A stretch of 64,000 nt of DNA from Pseudomonas azotoformans (GCF_900103345.1 NZ_LT629702.1:2914001-2978000); one strand, 5' to 3'; counted from the stretch's first letter, positions 35,356 through 44,488 are shown. The notes: generated by a model not told the origin, from the letters alone. Numbers and translations: made by a program.

Positions 35356-38300
35356 TTACCCAATAGAATAAGTAGCCAGGAATGCGCTCCATTCTTCCTC
35401 GGTCAACTGGACAAACAGCGTTTCTTCTTCCTGATTCCTTGCCGCCGCTAGCCCGTTCACCTCCCGTAGATACTCACCTTCGCTGAGCGCCCCGCGTTCC
35501 TGCCTATCCATTGCATCATTCATCCGACTTTCATAACCGTGATAGTCAATCTTCTCGTTAAAGCGCCCTTGATACTTCTGTTTCAGAAAGGCTCTCCAGA
35601 GCGTCTCTTCCTCGTCCAGCAAGGGCGACGGCCACAAAGCCTGCGCCTCCTCCATCATCACTCTTTGATGCATAGCAGCGACCTCCGCAGGGCTGACGGT
35701 CAACTCTCTGTCCAGGCGTTCCTTCAACGGAAGTTGCAATTCCAATTCCCGAGCCAACAAAATTGCGAAAGCCAACATACGGTTGCCTGCCGCTCTGGGA
35801 GATTGGGACGGTAATACCTTCACCACTATCTCCGTGATAGTGTCCAGCCGCTTCAAGGTACGAAGACAGTGGATGAGAGACACACCCCGTTCATTGTCTG
35901 CACTAAAATACAGCTCGGTGGCTTGAAACCTGAGCTCCAAGCGGTTCAGCGCCAACACCCATCCATCTCTACCGTAGCCCCTTTCGTACAGTTGCTCGGC
36001 CATAACATCAGCCAGCGAACGGTTTAACTCCGCACGTTCGATCAATGACCAGACTCGCGCAGTCAGGTCTTCTCTAAAAGCCCGATAGCCGATCGACGTA
36101 AAATTGGGGTCATTACTCACACATGCCAACAATGAGAAAAAATTCTCGAATCTCGGTTGTGATTGCATGAAGCGCCAACGTTCGTGATGCGCAGTTACCT
36201 CTTGCAATGGCAGCACCGCCAGCCAACGGTCCGCCTGCGATAGGTGTTGTGGGCCGAGTCCAAAGTGGATATCTGATCGATCAGGCTGCTCGCGCATGCG
36301 GCGCATCATTTGCAGCGTTCCGTCCGACAGTGGATTTCCGCGCAGATTCATCGCACGACTGACATGGGGGAAAATAAACAGATCACTGCTGGTAAGTATG
36401 GATATACGGTTATCGCGAAGGTCGAACACTCTCAGGTTACGCAAGGTGACGGCACCCTGTGGAAGGTTCTCGAGTTGCGTATTCCGCATTTTCAATACAC
36501 GCAAATGCTTCAGCGGATAAAGATTGAGCCGCTTGCCCAACCTAAGCGGGTTGTCGGACAAATCGAGGCTTGTCAGTTGAGTCCATTCGGATAGGGCGAT
36601 CACGTCCCCCAAGTTGAACTTGAGCCGATTGTCAGCAAGATCCAGCTGTACCAGATAGGGTAAGTAATTCAAACCCGAGGGGAGGCGCTCCAGACGATTG
36701 CCACTGGCACACAGCCAGCGCACGTTCGGGAAGCACCTGAGGAAGTGAGTGGGCAAACTTGTCAGGTGATTATTCCTTAAACTCATCAATTGGACATGTG
36801 CCATAAGAGCCCCTAATGGCGGCAGGTCACTGACCTCCAAATCATCCAGATTGAGTTCGAAGTCCACGCCTCGTGTGGAGACTTCTTTACGCCAGCAGCG
36901 CCGAATCCGCTCAGCGACTTCATTTCGCCGGAGAGTGTCCGCTGCCTCTCCCTGACGACACCAGTGATCCAGCAGCCGATTCATACGCCCCCGCTCCCTG
37001 AACTTGAAGTCGATAGCCTCCTCACGCTGGGCCACGGAGTCACTGATATTCTCCAACATCTCGAAGACTTCCCGGTCCGTCATGGCAGGAAACAACTCGC
37101 GCATGCGGGCCACTTGTTGGCGGTCCACCGGCCCCAACTCGGTACCACCACTCAACGGATACCCCACACGCCCGTCTTCCAGGCGCTTTGACACGCCCGT
37201 TTCTGGTACACGCTGCATCTTGAGAATGGCCTGCATGCCCGGCCAGTCGCGACTAAGCCGGCTGCCCATCTCCGCCCTCAACTCAGCCACCCCGCCCATA
37301 TGGGTGTAGCCCAACGTCTGTCGCTCGGCAGGCGGTAATGCACTGAGCAAGGCTTCCAGAAACGGCGCCCGAGCGCCCACAGCCTGCAAGCCGTCACCAG
37401 GCCGCGGGGAGTACGCTTGGTATTGGCCCACGGTCGGCTTCAACACTCGCCGTAGAGCCCCATCAGCAGGACCAACGCTGTCGATCATCCGATGGGCGTC
37501 CCAGACTTCGACTCGCAAATGGGCTGGCCATCCCTCACGGCGAGCCATCTCATGCAGCATCAACCGTGAGCTGTCATCATTCGCCAGTGGGGAAAGGTGC
37601 ACGCCTTCCAAGGCGCGGCAGACGCGCAACCAGCGGGTCCACCAGCGCGCTTCTTGCAGCAGGGAGGCAGGTACCCGCCCCCCCCTCAAGCGCGTAAGCT
37701 CCGACGGCGCGGCATGCTGTACCCAGTCCTGTGCAATCCCCACCGTCAACCCAGGGAACTGACGCAGAATCAACTGAACCAGGGGGTCGTCGGACTGTTG
37801 ATTCTTCAGACGCAGCACATCAAAAAACTGAGCATGCATCTGCAGTTTGTCCATATTCACCTTGGCCTCCAGCGCCGTGACCTGATCTTCACGTGCAGCG
37901 CCAGGCAGCCCTACCAACGCATCCGCGCTGTCGGGGGTTATTTCATCGAGCACCTGGACGATAAATTCCGAGCCCGTCTCCAGCCCTTGCTTGACCCGTT
38001 CAAAGATATTCAAGCGCTCGAACGTCTCCACCAAAAGCACCGGCGGCGGTTCGCTGCGCACATGCACCTTGCGCAGTATGTCCGGCGTCACCCCGCTGAT
38101 CTGCTGAACCTGGTCGATGGCATCGGGGGTCAATGTGCGAAACCTGGGGCCCAGGCGGTAAAAGGGTTTATGCCCGTCCCAGGTCAGCGGGTTCTCCCAT
38201 TCATGCCGCCACGCGCCCGCGCCGTTGTGGCTCAGCAGCGGCGCATACGCATCGTCCAGGGCCGGATGGCGGATGCGCCAGGCTCGGGTTCGATCCGCCT

Positions 38301-41274
38301 GGGTCACTTTGAAATATTGGCTATCGATGAACAAATAGCGGTCCGATTCCAGAGAGAACAACCCCAAGGCATCGGGCTCGGGTGCAATGCGCCTGGTGTC
38401 GACGTCACTCGCGTACTGCGCGATGTCGCGCAGTACCGGGTAAAACGTGCCTTGCGGTGCACGATTGCGCAGCATTGCCTGGGCCACTTGATGACGAAAC
38501 CCAGTGATGGCCGCGGGCATATCGGCACCAAACCGGGCGCGATCGTGATCGGAGAGTTGGCTCAGCAGCACCCGGAAAAACCCATCCGCGCCGCCCTGCT
38601 GCACGCCGGCGCCCTGGCTGCCCGGATCATAGGGCGAAAACTCCCCATCACCATGGTCGAGGATCAACACGGCATGCTTGTCACGATCCAGGGGAACGTA
38701 GGTTGGAGGGCGAACAATCAGGTGCTTGCCGATAGCCCTCAACGCACTGCGGGCGAACGCCTGGACCCACGCCTGGGTCTGCTGGTCAAAGCTGCGGCGG
38801 TGGTAGATCCGGTCAATGAGCGCCTCGGCACGCGCCATCTGCGCGGCAACCTTGAGCGCGTCGTAGAGCTGCTCGGGTTGCTGCCGCACCTCGATCAAAC
38901 GGGTTTGCTGTTCAAGCGACAGCGGATGCTGTTCCAGCACCTCCAGCAACCTGGGCAGGCTGACGTCGGGGTGCAATGCGCGCAGCACCTCGATCACATC
39001 GGGCACCGGATAGTCATGCCCAAGGCTGTCGGGCAGCCACTTGCGCACGAAGGCCGACGCGCGGTTAGCGGCCAAGCGATGGGTGTCGGCAAAGCGGGTC
39101 AAGGCTTCGAACAGATCGAACCGCGACGCCTGAGCCTGGGCCGCCAGTTGCAAACGGACCGCCTGTTCGCCGGCGGAAAAAATCGAGGGTAAAAGTTGTA
39201 CCACCGCGTGGGACAGGTGCGCGGTGATGCGCTGCGGTGCAGAGTAGCCAAACTGGTGGTTATCCAGGGCGGTAACCGTGATCACGATCGTCGTCGGGCG
39301 GGTCGCATCCCTGCTGTAGCGCCGTAACTCTTGGCCCTGTGCACTCACGATCCTCAACGCCGTATCCACCGGCCACGCCGGCAGCTGGGTCAGCAACGGG
39401 CCCATGACTTCGAACGCCCCCATAGGCACTGGCCGGTTGGAATCGACCGAGTTGGCGGCCCAGTCAATCAGCCGGTCGGCGTTGAACCGATGCGCCGCCT
39501 CCACCAACGAGGCTGATGGACGTTCGCCTGCCCAGACACGCTCCAATTGTTCCCGTGAGGTACCGCTGGTTTCCAGAACGGCCTGCAGCTCATGCGCAGG
39601 CGCCTGGGAGGGCAGCAACATGCGCTCAAGCAACTGGGGGCTACTCAACCCCGCACTGTCCTTGATGCTGGCGGCGGGCATTTGCGAAAGGCGTTGATAC
39701 AAGGCTTGATGGCGCCGCCGTACACTGAACGCCAGGCGGCTATGCAGCCGCCCGTTGATCAGCAGGTCGGCCAGGTCGGAAAAAGCCAGGACCAGTTCCC
39801 CAGCATGCCCCTCGAGCACACTGGAAATTCCGTTGAGCAACCCCTCACCGAGCGCCGCGAACAACGCGACTGCCCGTACACGCGCCAAACCCTTGAGCGG
39901 CCCGGGTACCGGCATCAGCAATAGCTCCAGCACCTCGCCGATCACGGTGCGAGCGATACCGGCAAGGGTCGGCAGAAATCCCGGTGTCTCGTTGGCCAGG
40001 CCCTTGAGGTTGGCGCGAATGCGCGCCAGGTGGAGATCGCCCAAGCTGACGGGCGGTGCTTTGGTCACGACTTTACGGGTATAGCCGGTCCGGTCCTCCA
40101 GGCGAGGCTCGAACACCTCAAGAAACAGATCCTGTAGTGCCTCGGCAAAAGGACTGAGCCCGGTTTCGCGGGTGGCGCCTCGTCTGAGTCTGGTCAAGCG
40201 CTCGCTGTCGGGCTGTGACATGACCACGTATAACCACGCCACCCAGCCCTTTCGGTAGAAAGCACTGAAGGCCACATAAAACTCCTGGCAGGCTTCCCGT
40301 TGGCTGTCGAAATGACGCAGGTCGCCCCCGCCCGGCCGACGGGGAAAGTAACTGAACGCGCCTTTGCAACCGTTAACGGAAAACACCAGGTGGGGGATGT
40401 TCAGGCTGTCCCCCGGCGGCTTGCTGAGTATTTGCCCGGTGTTGCCGATGAATTGAGGCACCCAACCGATGTTGTCCATGCCGTCGGGGATGAACAGCTG
40501 CATTTCCTCGCAGTGCCCCCACCCCTCGTCCTGCTCCAGTGCTTGCTTGATATGCCGGTATTTTTCCCGGTCGATTCGAGTGATGTTCGAGTCTTTCAGG
40601 GCTGCAATCAGGGCGAACTCAAGCTCAAGGCGCCCCAGGTTCACAATCGCCTGGCCCAACGGCTTACCCTTGTGCAGGTTATCGTCAAGCAGGGTTCTGA
40701 GTTGGCCGCCGAGATCGAGTTCGCGCACCAACGCGATGAAGTCCTCGGGGCTGAGGTCGATACTGAGCCTGCTGGACGTTGCCACGCCGTCATGGCCGGG
40801 GTAATCCCATCCGGTCAGCCCGTCATAGTTCATGCAGGCGGCGTCCCACAGCGAAAGCCGGACGACCTTGGGCTCATTGGCGTGGTCTGCCAGGTCGCGC
40901 CGATGGCGGCGAGGGCCATACGAATAGGTGGTGGTGATGTGCTGGGTTTTGGGATCAACGACTTGACCGGTGAGGTCTTTGAGCCCCGTTCGCAAACGCT
41001 CCAGGCTCTGGTGTTCAAACTGTGTGACGAATTGACGAATAGTACGCTCAACCTCCGCCTGGGCCTCGATCAAGGCCCGTTGCAGGCGAACATATTCGCG
41101 CTGGCCATCGTCATCCAACCCGGCCATGAACGCGGCGAACTTTTCATGCAGGGCGTCCACGGTTTGCAGGGTCGCCCACTCGTCGCCTGCGACCAAAGGC
41201 CCCAGCGCTCGCTGCTGCGCCATGAACTCAGCCAATGGGTCTGCCTGCTGTCGTGTCGCTATCGGCTCAATCAT
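35356..41274 (-). CDS. Giant toxin-like protein with leucine-rich repeats and a C-terminal NEL (E3 ligase)-like domain lacking the expected catalytic Cys
   Basis: 1972 residues, no signal peptide. The N-terminal ~1450 residues resemble the dermonecrotic-toxin/DUF6543-type region found in large Pseudomonas effectors. Leucine-rich repeats follow at about 1475-1655 (LMSLRNNHLTSLP, LVQLDLADNRL, LTSLDLSDNPL, LRVFDLRDNRI). The last ~280 residues match the layout of the IpaH/SspH2 novel E3 ligase domain, including RVWSLIE, the long LALNRLELRFQATELYF helix and the final QLTEEEWSAFL. The site that reads T-C-E-D in SspH2 reads Y-G-R-D here (Gly1768). Cysteines remain at 1718 and 1803. The 3' part is lower in GC and uses AGA, AGG and GGA codons. 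The start codon lies in a hairpin (41270-41294). Secretion route and partners are unknown. Confidence 0.8.
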   Translation of the reverse strand: MIEPIATRQQADPLAEFMAQQRALGPLVAGDEWATLQTVDALHEKFAAFMAGLDDDGQREYVRLQRALIEAQAEVERTIRQFVTQFEHQSLERLRTGLKDLTGQVVDPKTQHITTTYSYGPRRHRRDLADHANEPKVVRLSLWDAACMNYDGLTGWDYPGHDGVATSSRLSIDLSPEDFIALVRELDLGGQLRTLLDDNLHKGKPLGQAIVNLGRLELEFALIAALKDSNITRIDREKYRHIKQALEQDEGWGHCEEMQLFIPDGMDNIGWVPQFIGNTGQILSKPPGDSLNIPHLVFSVNGCKGAFSYFPRRPGGGDLRHFDSQREACQEFYVAFSAFYRKGWVAWLYVVMSQPDSERLTRLRRGATRETGLSPFAEALQDLFLEVFEPRLEDRTGYTRKVVTKAPPVSLGDLHLARIRANLKGLANETPGFLPTLAGIARTVIGEVLELLLMPVPGPLKGLARVRAVALFAALGEGLLNGISSVLEGHAGELVLAFSDLADLLINGRLHSRLAFSVRRRHQALYQRLSQMPAASIKDSAGLSSPQLLERMLLPSQAPAHELQAVLETSGTSREQLERVWAGERPSASLVEAAHRFNADRLIDWAANSVDSNRPVPMGAFEVMGPLLTQLPAWPVDTALRIVSAQGQELRRYSRDATRPTTIVITVTALDNHQFGYSAPQRITAHLSHAVVQLLPSIFSAGEQAVRLQLAAQAQASRFDLFEALTRFADTHRLAANRASAFVRKWLPDSLGHDYPVPDVIEVLRALHPDVSLPRLLEVLEQHPLSLEQQTRLIEVRQQPEQLYDALKVAAQMARAEALIDRIYHRRSFDQQTQAWVQAFARSALRAIGKHLIVRPPTYVPLDRDKHAVLILDHGDGEFSPYDPGSQGAGVQQGGADGFFRVLLSQLSDHDRARFGADMPAAITGFRHQVAQAMLRNRAPQGTFYPVLRDIAQYASDVDTRRIAPEPDALGLFSLESDRYLFIDSQYFKVTQADRTRAWRIRHPALDDAYAPLLSHNGAGAWRHEWENPLTWDGHKPFYRLGPRFRTLTPDAIDQVQQISGVTPDILRKVHVRSEPPPVLLVETFERLNIFERVKQGLETGSEFIVQVLDEITPDSADALVGLPGAAREDQVTALEAKVNMDKLQMHAQFFDVLRLKNQQSDDPLVQLILRQFPGLTVGIAQDWVQHAAPSELTRLRGGRVPASLLQEARWWTRWLRVCRALEGVHLSPLANDDSSRLMLHEMARREGWPAHLRVEVWDAHRMIDSVGPADGALRRVLKPTVGQYQAYSPRPGDGLQAVGARAPFLEALLSALPPAERQTLGYTHMGGVAELRAEMGSRLSRDWPGMQAILKMQRVPETGVSKRLEDGRVGYPLSGGTELGPVDRQQVARMRELFPAMTDREVFEMLENISDSVAQREEAIDFKFRERGRMNRLLDHWCRQGEAADTLRRNEVAERIRRCWRKEVSTRGVDFELNLDDLEVSDLPPLGALMAHVQLMSLRNNHLTSLPTHFLRCFPNVRWLCASGNRLERLPSGLNYLPYLVQLDLADNRLKFNLGDVIALSEWTQLTSLDLSDNPLRLGKRLNLYPLKHLRVLKMRNTQLENLPQGAVTLRNLRVFDLRDNRISILTSSDLFIFPHVSRAMNLRGNPLSDGTLQMMRRMREQPDRSDIHFGLGPQHLSQADRWLAVLPLQEVTAHHERWRFMQSQPRFENFFSLLACVSNDPNFTSIGYRAFREDLTARVWSLIERAELNRSLADVMAEQLYERGYGRDGWVLALNRLELRFQATELYFSADNERGVSLIHCLRTLKRLDTITEIVVKVLPSQSPRAAGNRMLAFAILLARELELQLPLKERLDRELTVSPAEVAAMHQRVMMEEAQALWPSPLLDEEETLWRAFLKQKYQGRFNEKIDYHGYESRMNDAMDRQERGALSEGEYLREVNGLAAARNQEEETLFVQLTEEEWSAFLATYSIG

Positions 41275-41294
41275 TTCACACTCCTTGAAATGAT
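41270..41294 (-). promoter_or_regulatory. Hairpin enclosing the start codon of the giant gene, Shine-Dalgarno in the loop
   Basis: On the minus strand a perfect 9-bp inverted repeat ATCATTTCA / TGAAATGAT surrounds the loop AGGAGTG. The loop is the Shine-Dalgarno sequence and the ATG lies within the 3' arm. A GGA in a hairpin loop at a ribosome-binding site is the preferred target of RsmA/CsrA proteins, so translational control is a reasonable inference. Confidence 0.65.
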
Positions 41295-41345
41295 CAGCCT
41301 ATCCACTACCCGTCGATGGCTCCGGTAGCTATGTAGCGCGTTGAT

Positions 41346-41936
41346 TCAGCCATGGTTCTTCTCGAAGACCGCTGCGCCCATCGCTGCAATCTGCCCTTCG
41401 ATCAGTGCATCGAACGGACGCAGCAATGGCTCGAAGGAGGTGGGGGCTTCCAACACTTGCAGGGCCTGTGCAATCGCCTCGATAGTGGACAATGCCCCCG
41501 GTCCGGGAGCCTTGCGCAGCCGATAGCGTGATACGGCGTCGCCCGCCAACGTCACCCGGGGCAACGCTGCCAGCATCGGGTTGAGGTGCAACAATTTGCG
41601 CGCCTTGCGCCAGGTGCCGTCAGGGACCACCAGCAACAGCAGCTGTTCGCCTGGCACATAGCTTTGGAGGGGTTGTGCATCGTCCGACGGAAACAACAGT
41701 CGCGCCTGATAACCGGGTGGGTTCAACAACGTCGGCAGATCCTCGAACACCTCCCCCACCACCAACTGCGCGTTGTTCAAGCCCAGCGCTGCCAGCCTCG
41801 CGGTGTTCAGCGCATGGTTGACCTCACTCGGGTGCTGCAACAGCAGCACGCGGGTGCGGCTGTCGAGGCTGGGGATCAGCGCGCACAGGCAATGGGTGAC
41901 GGGCCGTAGGCAGCGGGAACATTGGGGTCTGGACAT
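41346..41936 (-). CDS. DTW-domain tRNA-uridine aminocarboxypropyltransferase (TapT-like)
   Basis: 196 residues. Cys-rich N-terminus CSRCLRPVTHCLC (zinc-binding type), then LLLQHPSEVNHALNTARLA, VVPDGTWRKARKLL (the DTW region) and YRLRKAPGPGALSTIEA. The family transfers the 3-amino-3-carboxypropyl group from SAM to uridine 47 of tRNA. It is followed downstream by the giant gene at a distance of about 70 bases on the same strand, which may be read-through. Confidence 0.9.
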   Translation of the reverse strand: MSRPQCSRCLRPVTHCLCALIPSLDSRTRVLLLQHPSEVNHALNTARLAALGLNNAQLVVGEVFEDLPTLLNPPGYQARLLFPSDDAQPLQSYVPGEQLLLLVVPDGTWRKARKLLHLNPMLAALPRVTLAGDAVSRYRLRKAPGPGALSTIEAIAQALQVLEAPTSFEPLLRPFDALIEGQIAAMGAAVFEKNHG

Positions 41937-41943
41937 GGTGTTA

Positions 41944-42837
41944 TCAGGCCTGGTTGAGCTGGGCTTTGAGTAGATCGCGGAAGGTCTGGATCAGCGGTTC
42001 ACGGCTGCGACCACGGCGCATGATCATCGAAAACGGTGCCTGGTAGCCGAAGGTCGCCGGCAGCAACACGCGCAAATCGCCCTTGTCGGCCCAGGCCTGG
42101 GCATAGTGCTCGGGCAGGTAGCCGATGTAGGCGCCGGACAGCACCAGGATCAGCTGCGCCTCCATACTTTCCACCGTTGCCGCACTGTGCTTGAAGCCAT
42201 GGCGCGCCAGTTCGGCCTGGCTCCAATAGCCGCGCCCGACCATGCGTTGCTGGGTGATGACTTGCTCGGGAATACGCCGCTCGTTGAAGAGAGGGTGACG
42301 GGTGCTGCAATACAGCCAGTGCTGCTCGCGGTACAGCGGCATGTAGACCAGCCCGCTCATGCGGTTGGAGAAGGCGCCGATTGCCAGGTCCAGGCGGTTG
42401 TCCTGCACGCCGAGTTGCAGCTCGTAGGGACTCATCACCGACAAGTGCAGGTGCACCGCCGGGTGCTCCAGGCTGTAGGCGCCGATGACTTCGGCGAATG
42501 GCAACGCCTTGTCGCTGACAGTGGAGTCGAGTACGCCCAATTTGAGCGTGCCGCGCAACTCGCCTTTCAACGCGGCGGCGTATTGCTCGAAGCCTTCCAG
42601 TTCACCGAGCAGGCGCAAGGTCTCCTGATGGAACAGCTCACCTTTGCTGGTCAGGCTGAACCCGCCGCGGCCTCGATGACACAGCACCAGGCCCAATGCC
42701 GATTCCAGCTGGCTCATATAGGTGCTGATGGCCGAGGTGGACAGGTTGAGTTCGTGCTGGGCATTGGCGAACCCCTGGTGGCGCACGACGCTGACGAAGA
42801 TGCGCAGGAGTTTCAGGTCGGGCAAGGCGTTGGCCAT
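41944..42837 (-). CDS. gbuR: LysR-type regulator, probably GbuR of the guanidinobutyrate pathway
   Basis: 297 residues. N-terminal winged HTH LLRIFVSVVRHQGFANAQHELNLSTSAISTYMSQLESALG, then a LysR effector domain. It is divergent from gbuA, as gbuR is in P. aeruginosa (PA1422/PA1421), which supports the name; ligand 4-guanidinobutyrate is known there. The intergenic region carries a strong palindrome (42988-43011) suited to a LysR dimer and also a REP doublet nearer to this gene. Confidence 0.82.
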   Translation of the reverse strand: MANALPDLKLLRIFVSVVRHQGFANAQHELNLSTSAISTYMSQLESALGLVLCHRGRGGFSLTSKGELFHQETLRLLGELEGFEQYAAALKGELRGTLKLGVLDSTVSDKALPFAEVIGAYSLEHPAVHLHLSVMSPYELQLGVQDNRLDLAIGAFSNRMSGLVYMPLYREQHWLYCSTRHPLFNERRIPEQVITQQRMVGRGYWSQAELARHGFKHSAATVESMEAQLILVLSGAYIGYLPEHYAQAWADKGDLRVLLPATFGYQAPFSMIMRRGRSREPLIQTFRDLLKAQLNQA

Positions 42838-42860
42838 GGGGCCTCCAAAAACGCTGTAAC

Positions 42861-42961
42861 TGTAGGAGCGAGCTTGCTCGCGAAAAACCTGAGAGCGCCG
42901 CGTAAAACCAGATGCGCTGCGTCATCGTTGACGGTTTTCGCGAGCAAGCTCGCTCCTACAA
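42861..42961. repeat. REP doublet, family A
   Basis: GTAGGAGCGAGCTTGCTCGC and its inverted partner with a ~55-base spacer, located within the divergent gbuR/gbuA intergenic region, 24 bases from the gbuR start. Confidence 0.9.
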
Positions 42962-42987
42962 AGGTCGGGGGCAGTTTACCCCAGGCA

Positions 42988-43011
42988 TTAGTTTAGAAAA
43001 ATCTGAACTAA
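42988..43011. promoter_or_regulatory. Candidate GbuR operator
   Basis: Inverted repeat TTAGTT (42988-42993) / AACTAA (43006-43011) with a second matched pair AGA / TCT inside (42995-42997 and 43002-43004), only one mismatched pair in 24 bases apart from the AAAA centre. It lies 84 bases before the gbuA start, as expected for a LysR recognition site. Confidence 0.6.
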
Positions 43012-43094
43012 GTATTTGCCCCTACCGATTCTTTCGTTTCCCGGTATTTCGCAGAATCAGGCCCTAATAAACAAAACAACGATGAGGCACTCCC

Positions 43095-44045
43095 GTGGAC
43101 AAGATTTTCCACCAACCACTGGGCGGCAACGAAATGCCGCGCTTTGCCGGCATCGCCACCATGATGCGACTTCCCCACCTGCAAACAGCCAAGGGCCTCG
43201 ACGCCGCCTTCATCGGCGTGCCCCTGGACATCGGCACCTCGCTACGCGCCGGCACCCGCTTCGGGCCGCGTGAAATCCGCGCCGAATCCGTGATGATCCG
43301 CCCCTACAACATGGCCACCGGCGCTGCACCGTTCGACTCGCTGTCGGTGGCAGACATCGGCGACGTGGCGATCAACACCTTCAACCTGCTCGACGCCGTG
43401 CGCATCATCGAAGAAGCCTACGACGAGATCCTCGAACACGACGTGATCCCGATGACCCTGGGTGGCGACCACACCATCACCCTGCCGATCCTGCGGGCGA
43501 TCCACAAGAAACACGGCAAGGTCGGGCTGGTGCATATCGATGCCCACGCCGATGTGAACGACCATATGTTCGGCGAGAAAATCGCCCACGGCACCACCTT
43601 CCGCCGCGCTGTGGAAGAAGGCCTGCTGGACTGCGACCGCGTGGTGCAGATCGGCCTGCGCGCCCAAGGCTACACCGCCGAAGACTTCAACTGGAGCCGC
43701 AAGCAGGGTTTCCGCGTGGTCCAGGCCGAAGAATGCTGGCACCACTCCCTCGCGCCGCTGATGGCCGAAGTGCGTGAGAAAGTCGGTGGCGGCCCGGTGT
43801 ACCTGAGCTTTGACATCGACGGTATCGACCCGGCCTGGGCACCGGGCACCGGCACCCCGGAAATCGGCGGGCTGACCACCATCCAGGCAATCGAGATCAT
43901 CCGTGGCTGCCAGGGCCTCGACCTGATTGGTTGTGACCTGGTAGAAGTTTCGCCACCCTACGACACCACCGGCAACACCTCACTGCTGGGCGCCAACCTG
44001 CTGTACGAGATGCTCTGCGTACTGCCGGGCGTGGCGCACCGCTGA
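43095..44045 (+). CDS. gbuA: Guanidinobutyrase GbuA (ureohydrolase, agmatinase family)
   Basis: 316 residues. Ureohydrolase metal motifs GGDHTITLP, DAHADVND and SFDIDGIDPAWAPGTGTPE give the binuclear Mn site. The N-terminus HQPLGGNEMPRFAGIATMMRLP is that of the P. aeruginosa PA1421 type, which cleaves 4-guanidinobutyrate to GABA and urea; true agmatinase SpeB differs there (inference from memory). GTG start with GAGG 8 bases upstream. It is the first gene of a four-gene rightward cluster and overlaps the next gene by one base (TGATG). Confidence 0.9.
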   Translation: MDKIFHQPLGGNEMPRFAGIATMMRLPHLQTAKGLDAAFIGVPLDIGTSLRAGTRFGPREIRAESVMIRPYNMATGAAPFDSLSVADIGDVAINTFNLLDAVRIIEEAYDEILEHDVIPMTLGGDHTITLPILRAIHKKHGKVGLVHIDAHADVNDHMFGEKIAHGTTFRRAVEEGLLDCDRVVQIGLRAQGYTAEDFNWSRKQGFRVVQAEECWHHSLAPLMAEVREKVGGGPVYLSFDIDGIDPAWAPGTGTPEIGGLTTIQAIEIIRGCQGLDLIGCDLVEVSPPYDTTGNTSLLGANLLYEMLCVLPGVAHR

Positions 44046-44467
44046 TGAGCACCCGCGAAGTGCTGCAAGCCGCCGCCGAACTGGTGGCGGCCTTCGCCCG
44101 CAATGACCGCGCCGCCTACTTCGGCGCGTTCACGGCGGATGCCAGCTTTGTGTTCCACACCCTCCCCCAGCCGCTGCTCAGCCGCGATGCCTACCAGGCG
44201 TTGTGGGACAGCTGGCGCCGGGATGAGGGGTTCGAGGTGCTGTCCTGCTCCTCGAGCAACGCCGTGGTCAGCCTGCAAGGCGACGTGGCGATTTTTATGC
44301 ATGACGTGGCCACCGAGCTGCGCATGAACGGGGAGCAATTCTTTAGCCAGGAACGCGAGACCATTGTCTTCACACGGCAAGGATCTCGCACAGAACAAGA
44401 AGAAGGCCTGTGGCTGGCCTGTCACGAACATTTGTCCGCTATGCCGGAAGGGCTGCCGCCCCCTTAG
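44045..44467 (+). CDS. NTF2-like/SnoaL-type small protein
   Basis: 140 residues with an NTF2-like alpha+beta cone pattern: helix VLQAAAELVAAFARNDRAAYFGAFTADASFVFH, then a YQALWDSWRRDEGFEVLSCSSSNAVVSLQGDVAIFMHDV strand region and a final strand. It corresponds in position to PA1420. The catalytic role is unknown; members include isomerases and binding proteins. Translationally coupled to gbuA. Confidence 0.75.
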   Translation: MSTREVLQAAAELVAAFARNDRAAYFGAFTADASFVFHTLPQPLLSRDAYQALWDSWRRDEGFEVLSCSSSNAVVSLQGDVAIFMHDVATELRMNGEQFFSQERETIVFTRQGSRTEQEEGLWLACHEHLSAMPEGLPPP

Positions 44468-44488
44468 CCAATGTGATCGGAGCAGATC

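Noticed and set aside
37597..39192. Open frame of 531 residues antisense to the giant gene
   Set aside because: Pro/Arg/Gln-rich shadow of the minus-strand gene without a start signal.
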